A stretch of 64,000 bases of DNA from Pelomonas sp051857475 (GTDB taxonomy: Bacteria > Pseudomonadota > Gammaproteobacteria > Burkholderiales > Burkholderiaceae_C), in the NCBI RefSeq assembly GCF_051857475.1, contig NZ_JBPZGZ010000004.1:434001-498000 (forward strand), read 5' to 3'. The notes under the pieces were generated by a model. The model was not told the DNA's origin. It made no database searches and saw nothing but the letters and a program-made list of their open reading frames with translations. This document shows positions 16,853 through 24,047 of the stretch, piece after piece. Position 1 is the stretch's first letter. Each line of letters opens with the position of its first letter. A program made the position numbers and the translations under genes.

Positions 16853-17779
16853 ATGACTCCTGTTCTTCTTCGTCGCGCCGGACTTGCCGCCATGGTTGCC
16901 GTTCTGGCTGGTTGCTCGGTGCTGCCGAGCCAACCGACCCAGCCTCCGGTGCCGCCGCCGGTGCAGCCCGATCCGCAGCCGCCCGTCATCAAGCCGGCAC
17001 CCAAGCCTCCGCGCATCGGCCTGGCCCTGGGCGGTGGCGCCGCGCGCGGCTTTGCGCATATCGGCGTCATCCAGGTGTTCGAGGAGAACGGCATCAAGGT
17101 CGACCTCGTCGCCGGTACGTCGGCGGGCAGCCTGGTCGCGGCCCTCTACGCCTCGGGCAAGAACGGCAAGGAGATGCAGACACTGTCCGACACCATGGAC
17201 GAGGGCGCCATCACCGACTGGTCCTTCCCGCTGCGCGGGCTGATCCGCGGCGAGGCGCTGGCGCGCTTCATCCGCGACAAGACCGGCGGCAAGAACATCG
17301 AGCAGATGAGCCTGCCGCTGGGCATCGTCGCGACCGACCTGTCCGATGGTTCGTCCATCCTGTTCCGCAGCGGCGACACCGGCACGGCCGTGCGTGCGTC
17401 GAGCGCCGTGCCTGCCGTCTTCCAGCCGGTGCGCATCGGCCAGCGCGAGTTCGTCGACGGCGGCCTGGTGTCGCCGGTGCCGGTGCGCTTTGCCAAGGAG
17501 ATGGGCGCCACCCTCGTCGTCGCGGTGGACATCACGTCGCCGCCCGAGAAGGACCCGCCTGGCGACGCCTTCCGCATGCTGATGCAGACCTTCTCCATCA
17601 TGGGCCGCAGCATCAACATGTTCGAGCTGAGGGACGCCGACGTCGTCATCCGGCCCAAGCTCGACAATGTGGGCAGTGCCGACTTCACGGCGCGGCGCCG
17701 GGCGGTGCAGGCCGGCCGCGAAGCCGCGCAAGCCATCTTGCCCATCTTGCGGCAACGCATCGCCGAAAAGACTCGCTGA
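16853..17779 (+). CDS. Patatin-like phospholipase, lipoprotein
   Basis: 308 residues. A lipobox LAGC places the lipidated cysteine at residue 21, followed by a proline-rich linker (about 26-53). The patatin domain has the oxyanion GGGAARG (60-66), nucleophile elbow GTSAG (Ser90) and the catalytic DGG (Asp202). Such enzymes (RssA/YlbK type) hydrolyse acyl chains of lipids. The lipobox suggests anchoring to a membrane leaflet facing the periplasm. It starts 51 bases after the Lrp gene on the same strand and is followed by a hairpin-rich spacer. Confidence 0.9.
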   Translation: MTPVLLRRAGLAAMVAVLAGCSVLPSQPTQPPVPPPVQPDPQPPVIKPAPKPPRIGLALGGGAARGFAHIGVIQVFEENGIKVDLVAGTSAGSLVAALYASGKNGKEMQTLSDTMDEGAITDWSFPLRGLIRGEALARFIRDKTGGKNIEQMSLPLGIVATDLSDGSSILFRSGDTGTAVRASSAVPAVFQPVRIGQREFVDGGLVSPVPVRFAKEMGATLVVAVDITSPPEKDPPGDAFRMLMQTFSIMGRSINMFELRDADVVIRPKLDNVGSADFTARRRAVQAGREAAQAILPILRQRIAEKTR

Positions 17780-17784
17780 TGAAG

Positions 17785-17902
17785 CCCCTCGTCCAAGGAA
17801 TACCTTGGCCGGTCCCCCGAGGGGACGGTGATGCTTGCGGCGTCGAGCCGCAAGCACATCACCAGAGCGGGCCGGCTAGGGAGCGGCCCGGCGCTCGGCC
17901 CG
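17785..17902. repeat. Hairpin-rich intergenic palindrome cluster
   Basis: Nested perfect stems are visible: CCCCTCG at 17785-17791 with CGAGGGG at 17818-17824; within it CCAAGG at 17793-17798 with CCTTGG at 17803-17808; then GCTTGCGGC at 17833-17841 with GCCGCAAGC at 17847-17855 around a GTCGA loop, extended by GTGAT/ATCAC. A further GC-rich dyad follows to about 17902. The style matches short intergenic palindromes common between genes in Burkholderiales. The first stems could end the patatin transcript. Confidence 0.65.
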
Positions 17903-17944
17903 CGGCGGTGCACCACGGCCGCGAATACGCAATGGGTCGCTGAA

Positions 17945-18580
17945 ATGGATACCACCGAGACGCCGCTGTTCCCGCTACGCTCGGTGTTCTTTCCCGGCGG
18001 ACATCTGTCGCTGCGCATCTTCGAGCCGCGCTATCTGGACATGGTGCAGCGCTGCCATGCCCGTGGTGAGCCCTTCGGCATCGTCGCCCTGACCTCGGGC
18101 GAAGAAGTACGCCGCCGCGAAGGAGAGGGCTTCCAGACCGAGGCCTTCCACGACATCGGTACCTTGGCGCATGTCGAGCATTTCGAGCAGGTCCAGGCCG
18201 GCCTCATCCAGATCCGCACGAAAGGCAGGCAGCGCTTTCGGGTGCTGGGCTCGCGCTGTCTCAGCCATGGCCTTTGGGTCGGTCGGCTGGAAATGTTGCC
18301 TGACGACCAGGCCGTGCCGGTGCCCGACGACCTGCGCCCCGCGGCGCGGCAGTTGCAGGACCTGGTGGCCGGCTGGACGACGCGAGCCGCGCTGGAGGAC
18401 CTGCCGGTGCAGCCGCCCTATGAATGGGAAGACGCCGGCTGGCTGGCCAACCGCTGGGCCGAGCTGCTGCCCATGCCGGTCGAGGCGCGTCAGCGGCTGA
18501 TGACGATGGACAACCCCTTGCTGAGGCTGGAGCTGGTCGTCGACCGGCTCGACACGATCACCGGTTCAGCCAATCGGTAA
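17945..18580 (+). CDS. LON substrate-binding-domain protein
   Basis: 211 residues from MDTTETPLFPLRSVFFPGG. This N-terminal LPLFPL-like start and the IFEPRYLDMV motif are those of the Lon N-terminal (PUA-like) domain occurring alone, without ATPase or protease domains. The exact role of such stand-alone LON proteins is not established. The start was chosen at the family-typical N terminus; upstream in-frame codons lie in the palindrome cluster. Its 3' end overlaps the convergent lipase gene by 23 bases. Confidence 0.85.
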   Translation: MDTTETPLFPLRSVFFPGGHLSLRIFEPRYLDMVQRCHARGEPFGIVALTSGEEVRRREGEGFQTEAFHDIGTLAHVEHFEQVQAGLIQIRTKGRQRFRVLGSRCLSHGLWVGRLEMLPDDQAVPVPDDLRPAARQLQDLVAGWTTRAALEDLPVQPPYEWEDAGWLANRWAELLPMPVEARQRLMTMDNPLLRLELVVDRLDTITGSANR

Positions 18581-19385
18581 GTGTCTTCAGCACCTGAGCC
18601 TTCTCGGGCTCGTTGAAGATCTCGTGGAAGAGGCCGGACCAGGGTTGGGTCGCGACGACATTGGCCGGTGCGGCGGCCGCAAAGGCCTCGCTGCCACGCG
18701 GGGCCACGCAGCGGTCGGCGCCGGCCCACATCAGCAGCGTCTGCAACTTCCAGCGCGGCGCGTCGCCGATGGCGCGGGCGCCGCCATCGACGATGAAGTT
18801 CGTCAGCCGTGCCGTGATGCGGTCGTGGACCAGAGGATCGGTCGCATAGGCCTTCACGACGGCCGGGTCGCGGCTGATCCACTCCGGCTTGAGACCGTTG
18901 CCGACGGCCAGGCCCGGGAAGAGGGAACTGGCCACGGCCAGCAGCAGCTTCTGGAAGCCCGACAGGCCGGGGTCCAGGGCGGGCGATGACAGCACCAGGC
19001 CGTCCAGAGGCCGGCTCCAGGCGGCGGGCTTGCTCGTCAGCGCCTCCGCGGCAAAGCGCGCGGCGATCAGGCCACCCATGCTGTGGCCCAGCAGCACGAA
19101 GCGCTTGCCGGGCTGGCGCACGGCGTCGATGACGCGGGCCGTGTCGCGCAGCAGCGCGTCGTGGTCGGGGATGTCGCCCTTGCGGCCCTCGCTGTGGCCA
19201 TGGCCGCGGTGGTCCCAGCCATGCACATCCCAGCCGGCCGCGTTCAGCGCGGCGGCCACATGGGCATAGCGCTCGATGTACTCGCCCAGGCCATGGCAGA
19301 TCAGGACCTGTCCTCGCGAAGCCGCCGGCGCGGGCCAGTGGCGCAAGTTGAGCTTGAGGCCGTCGTCGGTCGTCGTGGTCGTCAT
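18558..19385 (-). CDS. Alpha/beta hydrolase, monoacylglycerol-lipase type
   Basis: 275 residues. HGLGEYIERY (31-40) followed by DHRGHGHSEG and the nucleophile elbow GHSMGG (Ser102) are hallmarks of the serine aminopeptidase S33/monoglyceride lipase group. The acid and histidine are likely Asp near LLMWAGADRCV and His in GLFHEIFNEPE. It is cytoplasmic, with no signal peptide. Its ATG overlaps the yihY-like stop by four bases (ATGA), so the two are coupled. A role in glyceride or ester turnover is inferred; the wax ester synthase upstream makes lipid metabolism a plausible theme. Confidence 0.9.
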   Translation of the reverse strand: MTTTTTDDGLKLNLRHWPAPAASRGQVLICHGLGEYIERYAHVAAALNAAGWDVHGWDHRGHGHSEGRKGDIPDHDALLRDTARVIDAVRQPGKRFVLLGHSMGGLIAARFAAEALTSKPAAWSRPLDGLVLSSPALDPGLSGFQKLLLAVASSLFPGLAVGNGLKPEWISRDPAVVKAYATDPLVHDRITARLTNFIVDGGARAIGDAPRWKLQTLLMWAGADRCVAPRGSEAFAAAAPANVVATQPWSGLFHEIFNEPEKAQVLKTLTDWLNR

Positions 19386-20299
19386 CGCGTCGGGGGTGAG
19401 GAGGTGGCGTCGGGGCGCAAGTTTGCCCCAGCCTCCTCCGATTCCCGTCGCGAACCCAACACTCTTGCGTAGGCCCAGGTGAATTCGGCGCCGACGAGCA
19501 GGATCTGGGCCGAGAAATACACCCACACCAGCAAGGCCACGACCGAGGCCGCCGCCCCAAAGCCCGATACGACGCCGCTGCGCTGCAGATAGGCGCCGAT
19601 GCCAAAGCGGCCCAGAGCGAACAGGCCGGCCGTGACGAAGGCGCCCAGCAGCACGTCGCGCCACGCAACGTGCACGCGCGGCATCCACTTGAAGATCAGC
19701 GCGAAGACGGCCACCACCAGACCCTGGCTGAAGACGGTGTTGGCCACGGCCGCGATGCGCAGCCAGTCGCCGAACCAGGGCTGCCACCAGGTCTGGGCGG
19801 CCGACATCATGGCGTCCAGCAGCAGCGACACCAGCAGCAGAAAGCTCAGACCGAAGATCAGGCCGAAGCTCAGCAGCCGCGCGCGCAGCCAGTTCAGCCA
19901 GCCCTGCACCGGCCGGGCGGGCACGCGCCAGATGGTGTCCAGCGCGTCCTGCAGCTCGGCGAACATGGTCGTCGCGCCGACCAGCATCAGGCCCAGGCCG
20001 ACGACGGTGCTGAGCCAGCCGCCGGCCGGCCAGGAGACCGTCTTCAGCATGCTTTCCACGGTCGATCCCGTCGAGGGGCCGAGCAGTTCGGCCAGCTGGT
20101 CGAAAAGTTCGCCGCGTACCGCCTCACCGCCCCAGACCAGGCCGGCCACCGACACGACGATCAGCAGCAGCGGCGCGAGCGAGAACAGCGTGTAGTAGGC
20201 GAGGGCGGCGCCCATGCGGGGGCCGCGGTCGGCGAGGAAGCCGTCGAAGGTCAGCTGCAGCACGCGTCCCAGCGGTCGGATCTGTTCAAGCCAGCGCAT
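19382..20299 (-). CDS. YihY/UPF0761-family inner-membrane protein
   Basis: 305 residues from MRWLEQIRPLGRVLQ. Six hydrophobic segments and motifs RGPRMGAALAYYTLFSLAPLLLI and TTMFAELQDALDTIW identify the YihY/BrkB family (once misnamed ribonuclease BN). The function is unsettled; membrane transport or envelope roles have been proposed for relatives. Upstream in-frame codons lie in the hairpin-rich region and are not coding. It overlaps the downstream lipase start by four bases. Confidence 0.9.
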   Translation of the reverse strand: MRWLEQIRPLGRVLQLTFDGFLADRGPRMGAALAYYTLFSLAPLLLIVVSVAGLVWGGEAVRGELFDQLAELLGPSTGSTVESMLKTVSWPAGGWLSTVVGLGLMLVGATTMFAELQDALDTIWRVPARPVQGWLNWLRARLLSFGLIFGLSFLLLVSLLLDAMMSAAQTWWQPWFGDWLRIAAVANTVFSQGLVVAVFALIFKWMPRVHVAWRDVLLGAFVTAGLFALGRFGIGAYLQRSGVVSGFGAAASVVALLVWVYFSAQILLVGAEFTWAYARVLGSRRESEEAGANLRPDATSSPPTR

Positions 20300-20688
20300 G
20301 CGCGCAGTCTCGCGGCATGCACCGGCGTGCGCTGTAGGAGCAGGGCCTGTTAACGCTACGGCAATGGGTCGCGCAGGCCCGCCGCAAGGGGCCAATCTAG
20401 ACGCAGCGCGCCGCCCGCACTCGCGTGCGGGCCAGGGCTGCAACAACGAGTGGCCCCTTGCGGCGGGCCTTCCCGAAGGGTTGAGGCCAGAAAGGCCGCA
20501 TGCTGTGTTGCAGGCCTTGCAGGCCGCGCCAAGCCATAGGCTTGGCCCTTCGCCAGGCACGGTCAGGCCTTTGGGCCTGCCCGTGTCCGGGCTCAGCCTC
20601 GCTGGGTCGACACCCAGCTTGCGGTCTGCTGTCGTGTCTGCGGCCTTTCTGGCCACAACGCGACCCGCTGCCATGGCGCCAACAGACC
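20300..20688. repeat. 389-base gene-free hairpin array
   Basis: No gene fits here. Perfect inverted repeats include a 20-bp pair (20375-20394 and 20451-20470, arm AGGCCCGCCGCAAGGGGCCA) enclosing GCCCGCAC/GTGCGGGC (20413-20420, 20425-20432); CCTTC/GAAGG (20468-20479); a 16-bp pair (20485-20500 and 20639-20654) enclosing CCAAGCC/GGCTTGG (20529-20545), CAGGCC/GGCCTG extended by CACGG/CCGTG (20558-20585) and GCTGGGT/ACCCAGC (20601-20618); and a tandem TTGCAGGCC. It is flanked by two minus-strand genes. It could be a composite palindromic element, a structured RNA or a MITE-like insertion. Confidence 0.8.
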
Positions 20689-22089
20689 CTAAAGCCCGAC
20701 GGCCTTTTCAAGCGTCGCGATCTCTTCCTCGACGTAGGTCGCCAGCCGGCCCAGATTGGGCAGGGCGTCGGTCGCGATGAGGCCGAAGTACAGCGTGCCG
20801 GCGTAGCTGAACAGCGTGATGTTGAGCAGATGCGTGGCCGGCAGCGTCGACACCGGGTGCATCTCCAGCAGCGGCGCGCCTTTCAGGTAGAGGCGTTCCG
20901 CCGGCCCCGGCACGTTGGACACCAGCGTATTGCCCATGGGCGTGACGAGGTCGGCCAGCTTGAACATGCCGGCGATCTGGCCGAGCAGGCCGGTCAGGAT
21001 GGTGTAGGTCTCGACGGCCTCGGGCGCCACCGCGTCGATCATGGCCCGCACATTGCGCAACGAGTAGCCGACATTGCGCAGGCGCACGTAGGCGTCGTCC
21101 GTGGGCGGCGACAGGTCGACCAGGATGATGCCGATCTTGTTGCCGCCGCTCTTCTCGCCTTCGCGGCGCAGGTTGACCGGCATCTGGATGGTGATGGGCC
21201 GGTCCAGTTCGACGCCTTCATCCGCCAGGTAGCGGTGCATGGCGCCGTCCAGGCAGGTCAGGGCGACATGGTTGAGCGTGGCGCGCGACACCTTGCGGAT
21301 GGCGTCGATGCGGGCCATGGGCACGGCGGCGGTGGCGAACTGGCGGCCTGGCGTGGCATTGCCGGTGAAGGGCGTGTTGCCGCTGGCCATGAAGGGCAGG
21401 GCGATGGCGTTCTTGGTCAGCTTGACGGCTTCCAGGGCCAGCATGGCGGTGAGCCGCCCAATGCCGACGGCGCGCTTGCTGTTGGCGGTCAGCTGCTTCC
21501 ACACCGTGCCGGCGACGGCCTGGTCCAGGCGCTTCTTGCCCTTGAGGCCACCGCTGCGCCGGGTGTGGTCGAAAGTCCAGACCGGCGTGACGGTGTCGTC
21601 GTCGGGCGTGGTGCGCAGGGACTCGACGCCCCAGCGGGTCATCGTGATGCCGTCGGCCACGGCATGGTGCATCTTGTAGTAGATGGCGAACTGCTTGTCC
21701 CAGAGCCCGGCGATGACATGCACCTCCCACAGCGGGCGGCTGCGGTCCAGCACCGGCTCGTGCAGCTCCGACACCAGGGCGTACAAGGCCTCGCGGTCGT
21801 TGTGGCCGGCCTTCATCTTGTGGAAGAAGACATGCTGTGACAGGTCGACCGACTCGGCCTGGCTCCAGCTCGGCATCAGCGTCGGCGAGACGAAGTTGAT
21901 GACGGCATCGAAGGGCGGCTGCACGTCGGTGTGGGTCAGGAACTCCTCATAGAGCTGCTTGGCGAAATTGGCGCCGCCACCTTTCACCCCTTTGGGAATC
22001 TGGTGGATATGCAGGCCCGCCACATGCTTGGGACTGGCCTCGCTCTCGGCGATGAAGAAGGCGAGGTCGAGCAGGGAGAGTCGGCTCAT
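20689..22089 (-). CDS. Wax ester synthase/diacylglycerol O-acyltransferase
   Basis: 466 residues from MSRLSLLDLAFFIAESEASPKH, preceded by GGAGA. The catalytic HHxxxDG motif is HHAVADG (141-147). The family-typical PLWEVHVI and the C-terminal SNVPGP motif are present. The bifunctional enzyme esterifies fatty alcohols or diacylglycerol with acyl-CoA to make storage wax esters or triacylglycerol at the inner membrane. No lipid operon partner is adjacent; the RbgA gene upstream is unrelated. Confidence 0.93.
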   Translation of the reverse strand: MSRLSLLDLAFFIAESEASPKHVAGLHIHQIPKGVKGGGANFAKQLYEEFLTHTDVQPPFDAVINFVSPTLMPSWSQAESVDLSQHVFFHKMKAGHNDREALYALVSELHEPVLDRSRPLWEVHVIAGLWDKQFAIYYKMHHAVADGITMTRWGVESLRTTPDDDTVTPVWTFDHTRRSGGLKGKKRLDQAVAGTVWKQLTANSKRAVGIGRLTAMLALEAVKLTKNAIALPFMASGNTPFTGNATPGRQFATAAVPMARIDAIRKVSRATLNHVALTCLDGAMHRYLADEGVELDRPITIQMPVNLRREGEKSGGNKIGIILVDLSPPTDDAYVRLRNVGYSLRNVRAMIDAVAPEAVETYTILTGLLGQIAGMFKLADLVTPMGNTLVSNVPGPAERLYLKGAPLLEMHPVSTLPATHLLNITLFSYAGTLYFGLIATDALPNLGRLATYVEEEIATLEKAVGL

Positions 22090-22154
22090 GGTGTCTCCGT
22101 CGTTCTGTTGCGGCCCAGCATAGAGGCGCACGTCCAACGGTCAAGGTCGGGGAT

Positions 22155-23108
22155 TTACGCGTCGCCAGAGGACGACGCTCGCTTGCCGCTGCGCCTTTCC
22201 TTGTCGGCTAGGCGCGCGGCTTCCGCCGCAGCAGCCTTGCGCTCCTCTTCGTCGGCGGCGGCCCGGCGCCAGGCGCTCATCTCCTCGGGCGTCTCCAGCG
22301 TGATGCGGCCCAGGGACGCACCGCGGAAGTCCATCAGCACGGCTTCGGCGGCCTTGTGCATCTGCACGGCACCTCCGCGGATCTTGGCGCCGCGCTTGAC
22401 GCCGATGGCCTCCAGCACGGCGTAGTCGGCGCCCAGCTCGGCCAGGCCATAGCGCTCCTTGAGCCGCTCGGGATAGTGGCGCTTCAGCACAGCGATCAGC
22501 TCCAGCGCCACCTCTTCCTCGTCGAAGGCATTGCGGCCGATGGCGCCGCTGGCGGCCAGGTGGTAGCCGCTCTGCTCGATGGCGATGCGCGGCCACAGCA
22601 TGCCGGGCGTGTCGAACAGGTAGAAGCCGTTCTCCAGCACGAACTTCTGTTCCAGCTTGGTGATGCCGGGCTCGTCACCGGTCTTGGCGGCGCGCTTGCC
22701 CACCAGGGTGTTGATCAGCGTGCTCTTGCCGACGTTGGGGATGCCGCAGATCAGCACGCGCAGTGGCTTGTGCATGTCGCCGCGCAGCGGTGCCAGTTCG
22801 CGGCAGGCCTTGATGAGGGCACGCGCCGGCGCCTTCTCGCCGGCGTCCAGCGCAATCGCGCGGGTGTGCGCCTGCGCGTTGTAGAAGTCCAGCCAGGCCG
22901 CGGTCTGGGTCGGGTCGGCCAGGTCCTGCTTGTTCAGCACCTTCAGCGAGGGGCGGCCCGTGGTCAGTGCCGCCAGCAGCGGGTTGCTGCTGGACCCCGG
23001 CAGGCGCGCATCGAGCAGCTCGATGACCACATCCAGCCCCGCCTTGACGCGATCCTTGATCGCCTGGCGGGTGGAATTCATATGGCCGGGGAACCAGTTG
23101 ATGGGCAT
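22155..23108 (-). CDS. rbgA: Ribosome biogenesis GTPase (RbgA/YlqF family)
   Basis: 317 residues. It is a circularly permuted GTPase: G4 NKQD (59-62) precedes G1 GIPNVGKST (122-130) and G3 DTPG (166-169). The N terminus INWFPGHM is diagnostic for the YlqF/RbgA/YawG group, which assists large ribosomal subunit maturation. The C-terminal tail is alanine- and lysine-rich and charged (EEERKAAAAEAARLADKERR), likely for RNA contact. It begins MPINWFPGHM. Confidence 0.93.
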   Translation of the reverse strand: MPINWFPGHMNSTRQAIKDRVKAGLDVVIELLDARLPGSSSNPLLAALTTGRPSLKVLNKQDLADPTQTAAWLDFYNAQAHTRAIALDAGEKAPARALIKACRELAPLRGDMHKPLRVLICGIPNVGKSTLINTLVGKRAAKTGDEPGITKLEQKFVLENGFYLFDTPGMLWPRIAIEQSGYHLAASGAIGRNAFDEEEVALELIAVLKRHYPERLKERYGLAELGADYAVLEAIGVKRGAKIRGGAVQMHKAAEAVLMDFRGASLGRITLETPEEMSAWRRAAADEEERKAAAAEAARLADKERRSGKRASSSGDA

Positions 23109-23217
23109 GCGCTGAACGGGCTGAAGTGAGGGAAGGGCGGATTGTCGGGGGCTTACATCCGGTTTCGGCCACCCCCGCGACCTCCCCCAATATTTAGGGG
23201 TAGTCGTTGAGGTCCAT

Positions 23218-23610
23218 ATGAGATTCGAAGGAGTGCTGAGCGCCTGGAACCACGATGCGGGTTATGGCGCCATCCGGCCGATTGGTGGTGGGGAAGAGGT
23301 GTTTGTCGGCCTGACCGCCTTCCCGACCGATGGTGAGGGACCGCGTCCCGATGAGCCGCTGAGCTTTGAAATTGTGACGGGGCGTGACGGCCGCAAGCAG
23401 GCCGTGAATCTCCGGCGCCTGCCGCGTCACCTCAGTTCGGCGCTGCGCGAAGCCAATGGCGGTGCCCGCATCCGCGCCCGCCAGGCCCAAAAGAAACGGC
23501 GCCTGGGCCTGATGGCCGGTGGCGCCGTGGTCACGGTGATGCTGGTGCTGGGCGGGATGCACTGGTCCGCAGAGCGGGGCGTGGAAGTGCCCGCGGCGAT
23601 GCGGCGCTAG
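23218..23610 (+). CDS. Cold-shock-domain protein with a membrane segment
   Basis: 130 residues from an ATG preceded by GAGG. Residues 1-65 form a cold-shock-like OB fold (FEGVLSAWNHDAGYGAIRPIGGGEEVFVGLTAFP, corresponding to the RNP1 region but with altered aromatics). A basic stretch with KKRR follows, then one transmembrane segment (about 98-115, LMAGGAVVTVMLVLGGM). Fusions of cold-shock domains to membrane segments occur in proteobacteria and are poorly understood. RNA binding at the membrane is an inference. Confidence 0.8.
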   Translation: MRFEGVLSAWNHDAGYGAIRPIGGGEEVFVGLTAFPTDGEGPRPDEPLSFEIVTGRDGRKQAVNLRRLPRHLSSALREANGGARIRARQAQKKRRLGLMAGGAVVTVMLVLGGMHWSAERGVEVPAAMRR

Positions 23611-23630
23611 GCGCTAGCTGCTGCTCATGC

Positions 23631-23652
23631 CTTCCGGCCTGCATGCCGGAAG
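23631..23652 (+). terminator. Hairpin after cold-shock-domain gene
   Basis: CTTCCGGC at 23631-23638 pairs with GCCGGAAG at 23645-23652 around a 6-base loop. It lies 21 bases after the stop of the cold-shock-domain gene. No T run follows directly. Confidence 0.5.
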
Positions 23653-23667
23653 TCCTCAGGCAGGCGA

Positions 23668-23691
23668 GAAACGCCGCGCAGGCGGCGTTTC
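23668..23691. terminator. Bidirectional terminator between convergent genes
   Basis: GAAACGCCGC at 23668-23677 and GCGGCGTTTC at 23682-23691 form a perfect 10-bp stem with a tetraloop. The A/T ends give short T runs in both directions, serving the convergent cold-shock-domain and TonB-domain genes. Confidence 0.75.
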
Positions 23692-23700
23692 TGTCCGGCC

Positions 23701-24018
23701 TTAGTCTTCGTTCTTGAAGACGAGCTTGACTTCGTGGGTGCCCTTTTCGCCCGGCTCGAACTTCCACTCCATCAGCGCGGACTTCACGGCGCGGTCGAAG
23801 ACACGCTTGGGTTCGGCTTCAACGATCTCGACGTCGCTGACCTTGCCGTCGGCTTCGATGGTCAGCTTGGCCTTGACCGAACCAGCGGAAATGCCCTTCT
23901 TGGTGGCCTCTGCCGGGAACTCCGGCGGCACCTTCTTGACGACCTTGGGCGTGGCCTGGGCGGCAAGGGCCAGCATCAGGCTGGCGGCGAGGACGGTGGC
24001 GGAACGCAGGAGTGACAT
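23701..24018 (-). CDS. Periplasmic TonB C-terminal-domain protein
   Basis: 105 residues: signal peptide (MSLLRSATVLAASLMLALAAQA) then a single TonB C-terminal-like domain (PEFPAEATKKGISAGSVKAKLTIEADGKVSDVEIVEAEPKRVFDRAVKSALMEWKFEPG). It lacks the membrane anchor and proline-rich linker of true TonB, so it cannot act as a standard energy transducer unless partnered. It starts 29 bases after the stop of the chemoreceptor gene on the same strand. The role is unknown. Confidence 0.85.
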   Translation of the reverse strand: MSLLRSATVLAASLMLALAAQATPKVVKKVPPEFPAEATKKGISAGSVKAKLTIEADGKVSDVEIVEAEPKRVFDRAVKSALMEWKFEPGEKGTHEVKLVFKNED

Positions 24019-24047
24019 GGCGAACCTCGGGAAGTGGGTGATGGGGT

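Noticed and set aside
20397..20780. Open frames in the hairpin array
   Set aside because: Both strands are open by composition, but products are Arg/Ala/Pro-rich with no ribosome-binding site, and the stretch is dominated by perfect inverted repeats.
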